Below, one piece after another: positions 1-5,830 of a DNA stretch of 8,517 nt. This DNA comes from CAZFCK01 sp964517355 (GTDB taxonomy: Bacteria; Desulfobacterota; Desulfovibrionia; Desulfovibrionales; Desulfovibrionaceae): assembly GCA_964517355.1 (NCBI GenBank), contig CAZFCK010000212.1, positions 1 to 8,517 on the forward strand, written 5' to 3'. The notes below the pieces were generated by a model. That model was not told where the DNA came from. It saw nothing but the letters and a program-made list of their open reading frames with translations, and ran no database searches. Position numbers and translations under genes: made by a program. Each line of letters opens with the position of its first letter. Within the stretch, counting starts at the first letter, position 1.

Positions 1-16
1 TCCAGGGAAATGCATA

Positions 17-51
17 AGAGCATCTAGCGCTTTTCAAGCGTGAGATGCTCT
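17..51. repeat. Long palindrome / hairpin upstream of the sigma-54 promoter
   Basis: The outer arms AGAGCATCT (17-25) and AGATGCTCT (43-51) are perfect reverse complements. The inner arms CGCTT (28-32) and AAGCG (36-40) pair around a TTC loop. Only a 2x2 step (26-27 against 41-42) interrupts the stem. No T-run follows on either strand, so an intrinsic terminator is unlikely. Its centre is about 110 bp upstream of the start site predicted for the sigma-54 promoter, a usual distance for an activator-binding enhancer site. It could equally be a dispersed REP-like palindrome. The symmetry is seen directly; the role is inferred. Confidence 0.6.
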
Positions 52-117
52 AGAGAATACCTTAAATTTCAGCTAAATTACATCATTTTTCCACAGCATT
101 CCAGCCATCGTGACCGA

Positions 118-133
118 CGGCACCATTATTGCT
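118..133 (+). promoter_or_regulatory. Sigma-54 (-24/-12) promoter of the exporter operon
   Basis: The sequence CGGCAC-CATTA-TTGCT matches the RpoN consensus TGGCAC-N5-TTGCW at every position except the first. The GG (119-120) and GC (131-132) doublets are at the exact canonical spacing. Taking C132 as -12 puts transcription start near 144, giving a leader of about 96 nt before the ATG at 240. A sigma-54 activator of the NtrC family is encoded in the same window (5827-7239), which makes it the obvious candidate regulator. The match is seen; promoter activity and the pairing with that regulator are inferred. Confidence 0.78.
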
Positions 134-143
134 CACTCTCCAG

Positions 144-196
144 CACATGCAACACGCACGGCAAGGGCGCTCCGGAGCCAAATTCGGGTGCATGTG
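144..196 (+). other. Potential structured 5' leader of the exporter mRNA
   Basis: CACATGCA (144-151) and TGCATGTG (189-196) are perfect 8-nt reverse complements. Between them lies the self-complementary GCTCCGGAGC (169-178), which can form a small hairpin. The first arm starts at the start site predicted from the sigma-54 promoter, so the fold would occupy the 5' end of the transcript. It does not cover the ribosome-binding site at 227-233. It might stabilise the mRNA or serve as a control element; no known riboswitch is recognised. Confidence 0.35.
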
Positions 197-239
197 GGCG
201 TCCTCTCTGACAAACATAACTAGACCGGAGGAGTGAATA

Positions 240-1997
240 ATGGCGGACAATTCGCAAATCGTAAAAAACGTCGGCAGATGGGAATGGTCGGAGATGTGGA
301 AAACCGAAGACTGGTGGGCGATATGGCTAGCCTTTGCCATCCTTGTCGTCGGCGTGATCGCCTATTTTCCCATGTCCGGAGACCTCACCGCGCAAATCGG
401 GGAAGCCAACGCGAAATACGGCGAACAAGCCGTGCGGACGGACAAATTCAAGACCATCGCCTGGTATCATCTCCAGGATGCGAAAAAGAAAGTCAAAGCC
501 ACGTCCAACCCCTTCGCACATTTCATGAAATCCTTTACCGGCAAGCCCCACACCTGGACGGTCAACCCCATGGACGCCTTCTACAAGGGCGAGGAAGCCG
601 CAAAAGCAAAAGCGGCAAAGGCGGTGCCTAAATACGAGGCCGCGAAAACCGCCGAAAAGGAGGCCCTGGCCGCCGCGCAGCAAGCGGAAACGGCTGCCGA
701 ACAAGCCGGCTTCACCAATCCGGAACTCAACGCCGCGGCCAAAGCCAGCATCGAAACATGGCGCGACGCCAAATTGAAAGCCGGCAGCCTCAAGAAAAAG
801 ACCAAGGTCTCGACATACAATCAAATTCCCTGGCTCATCGCTCTGGGCGTCTTTTTCGCGGTTTTCTTCGGCATCGGCATGAAAGCCATGGGACACCCCT
901 TCGGCGCATTCCTCAAAGGCTTTTCCTACGTGTTCATCATCACGGTGCTCGCCTGGCTGGCCAGCAACCAGGCCACCATGAAGTACTACGGTATCGGCTA
1001 CGCGGCCTGGGCCATCTTCTTCGGCATGCTCATCAGCAACACCGTGGGCACGCCCAAGTTCGCCCTGCCCGCAGTGCAAACCGAATACTACATCAAGACC
1101 GGCCTGGTCCTGCTGGGGGCCAAAATCCTCTTCGAAAAGATCATCACCATCGGCACGGCCGGCATCTTCGTGGCCTGGGTGGTCACGCCCATCGTCTGGC
1201 TGACCACATACTGGTTCGGTCAAAGGATCATTAAAATTCCTTCCAAACGCTTAAACGCGGTCATCTGTTCGGACATGTCCGTATGCGGCGTATCAGCCGC
1301 CATTGCCGCGGCTTCCGCCTGTAAGGCCAAAAAAGAGGAACTGACTCTTTCCGTGGGGCTGTCCCTGGTCTTCACCTCCATTATGATGATCGTCATGCCC
1401 GCCGTGATCAAGTCCACCTTCCCCGTGGACAAACAACTCATCCTGGGCGGCGCCTGGATGGGCGGCACCATCGACGCCACGGGCGCGGTGGCCGCAGCCG
1501 GCGCGTTTCTGGGCGAAAAAGCCCTGTACGTGGCCGCTACCATCAAAATGATCCAAAACGTGCTCATCGGCGTCATCGCCTTCTTTGTCGCCCTCTACTT
1601 CACCACCAGGGTGGAGGTGCAGGAAACCGGACACAAAGTCGGCCCCATGGAAATATGGTATCGTTTTCCCAAATTCGTTATCGGCTTCATCGCGGCCTCA
1701 CTGATTTTCTCCGGATTTTTCACCTACTTCAACAGCCAGACCGACGGGCTGGGTTACAGCCTGATCGACCAGGGCACCATCAAGGGCATGAGCGATCTTT
1801 TCCGCGGCTGGTTCTTCTCGCTTTCATTCGTCAGCATCGGCCTGGCCACGAACTTCCGCGAATTCAAGGAACATCTGCGCGGAGGCAAGCCCCTCATCCT
1901 CTATGTCGTCGGTCAGTCCTTCAACCTGTTCCTGACCCTCGTGGTCGCCTACATCATGTTCTACGTCGTGTTCCCCGAACTCACGGCCACCATCTAA
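240..1997 (+). CDS. YeiH/UPF0324-family putative sulfate exporter with large N-terminal extracytoplasmic insert
   Basis: Inner-membrane protein of 585 residues. From about residue 195 it resembles the YeiH/UPF0324 (Cons_hypoth698) family, annotated as putative sulfate exporters; the related TauZ is linked to sulfate export during taurine breakdown. Family-like segments are GLVLLGAKILF (288-298), SVCGVSAAIAAA (347-358) and the Gly/Ala-rich GTIDATGAVAAAG (409-421). About ten hydrophobic helices follow, between 196 and 577. Typical members are near 340 residues. Here about 195 extra residues precede the core: an N-terminal Trp-rich stretch, one helix (about 27-43), then a roughly 150-residue hydrophilic segment whose part 115-190 is Ala/Lys/Glu-rich and probably coiled coil. 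The start is fixed by GGAGGAG (227-233), 6 nt before ATG. It is the first gene of an operon behind a sigma-54 promoter. The substrate (sulfate, sulfite or another small anion) is inferred only from family annotation. Confidence 0.88.
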   Translation: MADNSQIVKNVGRWEWSEMWKTEDWWAIWLAFAILVVGVIAYFPMSGDLTAQIGEANAKYGEQAVRTDKFKTIAWYHLQDAKKKVKATSNPFAHFMKSFTGKPHTWTVNPMDAFYKGEEAAKAKAAKAVPKYEAAKTAEKEALAAAQQAETAAEQAGFTNPELNAAAKASIETWRDAKLKAGSLKKKTKVSTYNQIPWLIALGVFFAVFFGIGMKAMGHPFGAFLKGFSYVFIITVLAWLASNQATMKYYGIGYAAWAIFFGMLISNTVGTPKFALPAVQTEYYIKTGLVLLGAKILFEKIITIGTAGIFVAWVVTPIVWLTTYWFGQRIIKIPSKRLNAVICSDMSVCGVSAAIAAASACKAKKEELTLSVGLSLVFTSIMMIVMPAVIKSTFPVDKQLILGGAWMGGTIDATGAVAAAGAFLGEKALYVAATIKMIQNVLIGVIAFFVALYFTTRVEVQETGHKVGPMEIWYRFPKFVIGFIAASLIFSGFFTYFNSQTDGLGYSLIDQGTIKGMSDLFRGWFFSLSFVSIGLATNFREFKEHLRGGKPLILYVVGQSFNLFLTLVVAYIMFYVVFPELTATI

Positions 1998-2009
1998 CCC
2001 GTTTCCAAA

Positions 2010-2039
2010 GCGGCCGCGCCGCCTTGCCGGCGCGGCCGC
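2010..2039 (+). other. GC-rich intercistronic stem-loop
   Basis: The arms GCGGCCGCGCCG (2010-2021) and CGGCGCGGCCGC (2028-2039) form a perfect 12-bp all-GC stem with loop CCTTGC. It sits 12 nt after the exporter stop and 8 nt before the Shine-Dalgarno sequence of the next gene. The bases after the stem (ACCTGACAAAA) lack a T-run, so it is not a classical terminator. It more likely protects the 3' end of the exporter message or marks a processing site that changes the ratio of transporter to partner proteins. The stem is seen; the role is inferred. Confidence 0.6.
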
Positions 2040-2061
2040 ACCTGACAAAAGGACGACAAAC

Positions 2062-2454
2062 ATGTACAACGACCTCATGAAAAAGCACCACAACGTCCGC
2101 TCGTGGGTCATCTTGCTCGGCACCATGCTGCTTCTGTGGATTTTCGCCGTCTCCTTCGGCCCCTGGCTCAAGAACCATATTCCGGTGTACGATAAAATCG
2201 TACAGGTCATTCTGGAGCGCGACATTGATTCCGGCGCTTACTTCTATACGGAAATAAAAGGCTCCTACGAGGGCGAAAGCTACCTGCGCCAGGCCCTGCA
2301 AACCGGCGCCCACGGCAAATACTGGGGCCTGACCTGGCCGTTCCTGCTGGGCATCGCCTCCTGCATCGCCATCCTGGCTTTTGGCTACCGCTTTTTGCCC
2401 AATGAGGAAATCAAACCCGACAACGAACCAAAGGACGACGCAACACGGCCATGA
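2062..2454 (+). CDS. Small two-helix membrane protein, likely exporter partner
   Basis: I do not recognise a named family. The 130-residue product has hydrophobic helices at about 14-34 and 91-112. A basic N-terminus (MKKHHNVR) suggests N-in topology, leaving a loop of about 55 residues (35-90) outside the cytoplasm. This loop carries several acidic and aromatic residues (DIDSGAYFYTEIKGSYEGE). The C-terminal 18 residues are charged and cytoplasmic. There is no cysteine pair, haem motif or enzyme signature. AAAGGA (2048-2053) lies 8 nt before ATG. The gene follows the exporter by 64 nt and overlaps the next gene by ATGA, so the three are probably co-expressed. Inference: an accessory subunit or assembly partner of the exporter, whose own N-terminal insert would face the same side of the membrane. 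Confidence 0.82.
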   Translation: MYNDLMKKHHNVRSWVILLGTMLLLWIFAVSFGPWLKNHIPVYDKIVQVILERDIDSGAYFYTEIKGSYEGESYLRQALQTGAHGKYWGLTWPFLLGIASCIAILAFGYRFLPNEEIKPDNEPKDDATRP

Positions 2455-3074
2455 CCGCGCACCCCACCCATACCGCGCAACGTCAGGATCTGGATGCCTC
2501 CCTGAAGCACAAGGGAGACATCCTTTTTGAACATGAACGCCTCTTTGCCAACATGGTGGCCAAGACCATCATCCCCACCCCAAAATTGAGCCTCTGGATG
2601 ATCCTGATTCCCGTCATCTTCGTCTTCTATTTTTTCCAGCTCGACAGATGCTCCAAGGGGCGCAAGGCCTTTGTGCATAATTATCTCATCACGCGCCGTA
2701 AAACTCTCGAAGAGGTACGCGCCTCATTGGAAGAAGACCGCGCGCCGGATATCGAAACCCTGGCCTCCAGCAGCGATATCCCGGACTCCATCCGCCATGC
2801 CTACAAAACCTGGATACAGGTACTGGCCGATCATTATGCAACGGTGCTCAGAGCCAAAGGCGCGAGTTATGAAGCCCTCGTCAAAGCGGCCTTCCGCACG
2901 CGCAAAACCTATCGCGAAGCCCTGAGACGCCTCAACGACGCGGAGGCGACCTTCAACAGCTCCCTCAAACCGCTGCTGCCTCAAGACGTGGACGGGGGCG
3001 AAAACATCATCGCGCAGATGCAGGAAGCCAGCATACAACTGCGCAAGGAACAGGCCGGAACCATCTTCGCCTGA
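2451..3074 (+). CDS. Single-helix membrane protein with long charged C-terminal domain, function unknown
   Basis: The family is not recognised. The product has 207 residues: a soluble charged N-terminus (1-44), one hydrophobic helix (about 46-63, WMILIPVIFVFYFFQ) and a long helical, charge-rich tail (65-207). The tail has heptad-like stretches at about 80-95 and 135-200, so a coiled-coil or helical bundle is likely. Topology is uncertain: basic residues just after the helix (DRCSKGRK) favour a cytoplasmic tail, but the N-terminus is also charged. The ATG overlaps the preceding stop (ATGA, 2451-2454). The nearest purine-rich site, AAAGGA (2430-2435), is 15 nt upstream, so translation is probably coupled to the previous gene. 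The next in-frame Met (residue 35) still precedes the helix and cannot be excluded as a start. Position makes it a third component of the exporter operon. Confidence 0.8.
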   Translation: MTAHPTHTAQRQDLDASLKHKGDILFEHERLFANMVAKTIIPTPKLSLWMILIPVIFVFYFFQLDRCSKGRKAFVHNYLITRRKTLEEVRASLEEDRAPDIETLASSSDIPDSIRHAYKTWIQVLADHYATVLRAKGASYEALVKAAFRTRKTYREALRRLNDAEATFNSSLKPLLPQDVDGGENIIAQMQEASIQLRKEQAGTIFA

Positions 3075-3257
3075 TACAGGGCTCCGCTTCTCCACCTCCC
3101 GGCTCTGCGCATAATTTTAACGAAGGCGTCATTTTTGAAAACTCCGCTGCAACGCCCCATGACTATCCCGCCATGCCGGGAAGTGAACATCCTCCCGCTC
3201 TGCAAGACACGAGGCCTTTCCCGCGGATATTCCCCGTCATTGCCCCAGCCGGGCGCG

Positions 3258-3286
3258 TGGACAGGGGTGTTGCCGCGTGTTAGCAT
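3258..3286 (+). promoter_or_regulatory. Candidate sigma-70 promoter of the kinase-regulator operon
   Basis: TGGACA (3258-3263) matches five of six bases of the -35 consensus. TAGCAT (3281-3286) matches four of six of the -10 consensus, and the spacing is exactly 17 bp. Start of transcription would be near 3293, leaving a leader of about 84 nt before ATG 3377. A housekeeping promoter would suit a sensor operon that must be present before induction. In GC-rich sequence such matches also arise by chance. Confidence 0.38.
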
Positions 3287-3323
3287 CCCCGCATGCCGCA
3301 CCGGGTCGCACACTCATTACCAA

Positions 3324-3349
3324 CGCCAACGGCGGGCACGCCCCCGGCG
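3324..3349 (+). other. Alternating CGCC/GGCG inverted repeats before the kinase start
   Basis: Four 4-nt arms alternate: CGCC (3324-3327), GGCG (3331-3334), CGCC (3339-3342) and GGCG (3346-3349). In RNA they can form either two adjacent small hairpins or one middle hairpin (3331-3342), which are mutually exclusive folds. They end 27 nt before the ATG at 3377, where no Shine-Dalgarno sequence is visible. The repeats are seen; a role in translation control is speculative. Confidence 0.3.
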
Positions 3350-3376
3350 ATAATCTCCCTTTGTTGATCAGTAATC

Positions 3377-5830
3377 ATGTCTCTCAATTGGCCCAAAAAA
3401 CTGCAGACAAAATTCCTGCTCGGACTCACGGCCATCACCTTTGCCGGGGGGCTGCTCTTCGCCACGGCCCTCTACTACCACATGCGCGACCTCCTCGAAT
3501 CGGAAGCCAAGGACAAGGCGACCTTGGTCCTTTCCCAGGCGCACGCCATACAAAACTATGTGCGCACCACCTTGCGCCCCACAATGTACAGCATCCTCCC
3601 GCCCGAGCAGTTCATCATCGAGACCATGAGTTCATCGTATATTTCACGGCGCGTCATGGAAAACGTGGAACTCCAGGGCTCGGACTTCACCTATCGCCGC
3701 GTGGCCATCAATGCCCGCAACCCCCGCTTCGAAGCCACGCCCCGCGAGCTCAAGCTCATCGAACATTTCCAAAAGAATCCTTTTCTCCAGGAATGGACCG
3801 GCGTGGAAAAATTCAACGGGGGGGAATACATCTGTGTTTCACGGCCGGTACGCTTCCAGAAAAGCTGCATGAACTGCCACGGTTCGCCCGAAAACTCCCC
3901 TGCGCAGCTTATCGAGCGTTACGGCGCGAAACGGGGCTTCCACCGCAACGAGGGCGAGATATTGGGCCTCACGGAAGTCCTGGTGCCTCTTTCCAGCGGC
4001 ATGATCGAAATCAGAGGCGCAACCATGGGCTCGGTCTCCTTTGCCGTGGCTGGGGCGTTGTTCTGTTTCGCCGTGGCCAACATGCTCTTCAACCGCCTCG
4101 TGGTGCACAACCTCCGCCGTCTGGCCCAGGTCTTTCCGAAGTATTTTTCCAAACAGGCTGAAACATCCCTGCTGGAGCGGCTCAATAAGGGCAATGAAAT
4201 CAAGGAAGTCATGCGCAGCGTGGAGGATCTGGCCATGCATTTGAGCGCGGCGCAATCCAAGTTGGGAGAGTACGCCCAAAATCTCGAACACATGGTGGAC
4301 GAACGTACCGCCGATCTCGCCCGCGAAGCCAGCGACAGGCGCAGCGACGTTGAGCTGTTCGTACGCTTGCTGCACACCCTCAACCGCAGCCACACGCGGC
4401 GCCAGCTCATTGAAAGCGCCCTGCCCAAAATCTGCCGGCGCTACGGCGTGGACAGCGCGTCCTATGTCTGCACCTTTGCCTCGCATACTTTCTATTCCTG
4501 GCCGGATGCGGACATGCGCCCTCCGCTGCCTGAGCAATGGCAGCAGGTCATTACCGAAGCAAAGCCCGTGTTCACGGAACGATCGGCCTTCATCCCCGTG
4601 CAGCCCCAGTTGCAGGTGGTGGAAGGGATTCTGTGCTTGTTTTGGAACGACAACGGATTTGATCCGCACCGCGTGGGAGACGTGCTGGTGGCCCTGGGCC
4701 GCCAACTCGGCGTGGCCATGGAAAATCTGAACTTCCAGGACAGGTTGTTGCAGCAAAACGACATGCTGCAATCCATCTTTGAAGGCATCAGCGACCCGTT
4801 GCTGCTTCTGGATGACGGCTGCTCCATTCTCATGGCCAACAGCGCCGCTCTGGAGCTGACCGGCGAAGCCGCCGTATCCCGGACTCCCGGAAAAGATGCG
4901 TGCCTTGCAACTCTTTTCGGCGAGCTGACCCCCTCCTGCTCCATTCCTTCGCTCAAATCGTTGTTACGGGAAGGTGACCCGTGCAGTTTCGAGCTTTCCG
5001 AACCGGGGGCGCGCAGTTTTCTGGTGAACATCTACCCCCTTCCGATGGTTGAAAACCAGCAACAACGCCTGGTTCTCTACGCCCGGGAAAACACGGCCGA
5101 GAAGAACATGCTGGCCCAAATCCAGCAGCATGAAAAGCAAATCACCGTGGGACGCCTCGCCGCGGGGCTGGCCCATGAAATCAACAATCCCCTGGGGGTG
5201 ATCCTCACCTACGCCGAACTGCTGCAATCCAGCTGCAACACGCAGCAAGACTGCGAGGACGTGGATGTCATCATCCAGCACACCCGCAAGGCGCAAAAGG
5301 TGTTGCACGATCTGCTCAATTTCGCGCGCCCCAAGCAGGTGAGCCATTCCTTCTGCGATCCCGCGGAGGTGCTGCGCAACCTTGCCAACGTTTTTTCCGT
5401 GCAGGCCGAAGTACGGCGCGTGAGCCTCAATGTGGACCTACACGACAACCTGCCCTTGGTCATGGCCGATCCCGTGGCCCTGGAGCAGATCATTTCCAAC
5501 CTGCTGCTCAACGCTCTGGACGCGGCTCCGGCCAAAGCGGGCCGCATCACCATGACGGCGCGTCTCGTCGGCGCGGAAAAAGGCACGCCTCTTTTGCGGA
5601 TCATCGTGGCCGACAACGGCCCGGGCATATCCCACGACATCATCGGCCGCATTTTCGACCCCTTTTTCAGCACCAAGGACGTAGGCAAAGGCACCGGACT
5701 CGGCCTGGCCGTGGTGTACGGACTCGTCCAGGAACTCAATGGCCGGATTACCGTGTGGAACGATGAAGGAGCCGTGTTTTGCCTGCACATCCCGGTGGGA
5801 GAACCCCTCAATAAAGAACCCTCGCCATGA
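3377..5830 (+). CDS. Membrane sensor histidine kinase with periplasmic haem-c (DUF3365/Tll0287-like) domain
   Basis: The product has 817 residues. Order: helix 1 (about 13-33); periplasmic DUF3365-like sensor (34-215) with a haem c motif CMNCH (Cys164, Cys167, His168); helix 2 (about 216-240); HAMP-like/coiled-coil linker (240-320); GAF-like region (about 325-450); PAS domain (about 461-575); HisKA with phosphoacceptor His600 in HEINNP; and an ATPase domain with N-box Asn712, G1 DNGPG (746-750), F-box FDPFF (760-764) and G2 GKGTGLGL (770-777). All catalytic motifs are intact. Family knowledge: such domains bind c-type haem and are thought to sense redox state or diatomic gases. An in-frame stop at 3365-3367 leaves ATG 3377 as the only start that keeps helix 1; it has no visible ribosome-binding site, implying low expression. 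The stop overlaps the regulator start (ATGA), marking them as a cognate pair. The GAF-like call is less certain than the others. Confidence 0.92.
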   Translation: MSLNWPKKLQTKFLLGLTAITFAGGLLFATALYYHMRDLLESEAKDKATLVLSQAHAIQNYVRTTLRPTMYSILPPEQFIIETMSSSYISRRVMENVELQGSDFTYRRVAINARNPRFEATPRELKLIEHFQKNPFLQEWTGVEKFNGGEYICVSRPVRFQKSCMNCHGSPENSPAQLIERYGAKRGFHRNEGEILGLTEVLVPLSSGMIEIRGATMGSVSFAVAGALFCFAVANMLFNRLVVHNLRRLAQVFPKYFSKQAETSLLERLNKGNEIKEVMRSVEDLAMHLSAAQSKLGEYAQNLEHMVDERTADLAREASDRRSDVELFVRLLHTLNRSHTRRQLIESALPKICRRYGVDSASYVCTFASHTFYSWPDADMRPPLPEQWQQVITEAKPVFTERSAFIPVQPQLQVVEGILCLFWNDNGFDPHRVGDVLVALGRQLGVAMENLNFQDRLLQQNDMLQSIFEGISDPLLLLDDGCSILMANSAALELTGEAAVSRTPGKDACLATLFGELTPSCSIPSLKSLLREGDPCSFELSEPGARSFLVNIYPLPMVENQQQRLVLYARENTAEKNMLAQIQQHEKQITVGRLAAGLAHEINNPLGVILTYAELLQSSCNTQQDCEDVDVIIQHTRKAQKVLHDLLNFARPKQVSHSFCDPAEVLRNLANVFSVQAEVRRVSLNVDLHDNLPLVMADPVALEQIISNLLLNALDAAPAKAGRITMTARLVGAEKGTPLLRIIVADNGPGISHDIIGRIFDPFFSTKDVGKGTGLGLAVVYGLVQELNGRITVWNDEGAVFCLHIPVGEPLNKEPSP

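Larger units (their letters stand above)
3075..3376. other. 302-bp intergenic region between the two operons
   Basis: No credible gene is seen here. A possible frame at 3135-3353 (+) would need a TTG start without a ribosome-binding site and has a low-complexity Arg/Pro-rich product. A minus-strand frame (2981-3313) overlaps the end of the previous gene and looks like noise. No clear terminator with a T-run follows the stop at 3074. A short hairpin, TCCCG (3166-3170) / CGGGA (3177-3181), is visible. The two other notable elements, a candidate promoter and a set of alternating inverted repeats, are listed separately. Confidence 0.6.

Noticed and set aside
80..92. IHF-binding site in the A/T-rich stretch between the palindrome and the promoter
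   Set aside because: Neither strand matches the WATCAA-N4-TTR consensus well enough; only general A/T-richness and a short AATTT/AAATT dyad (65-79) are seen.
327..1223. 298-residue open frame on the minus strand inside the exporter gene
   Set aside because: It lies opposite a well-supported transporter gene and its product is a His/Gly/Asp-rich low-complexity sequence with no recognisable domain, typical of antisense frames in GC-rich DNA.
2010..2039. Intrinsic terminator after the exporter gene
   Set aside because: The stem is strong, but no T-run follows on either strand, and the next gene has its ribosome-binding site 8 nt downstream.
3258..3274. Possible second sigma-54 promoter (TGG...TTGC) upstream of the kinase
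   Set aside because: The distance between the GG and GC doublets is one base too long and the -24 half reads TGGACA rather than TGGCAC. The same bases fit a sigma-70 -35 box better.
3135..3353. Possible small gene in the intergenic gap
   Set aside because: It would need a TTG start without a ribosome-binding site, and its composition is like translated non-coding DNA.
3277..4161. 294-residue + strand frame overlapping the start of the kinase
   Set aside because: It is out of frame with the kinase, rich in His/Pro/Arg, and contains no domain; the kinase frame has clear motifs over the same bases.
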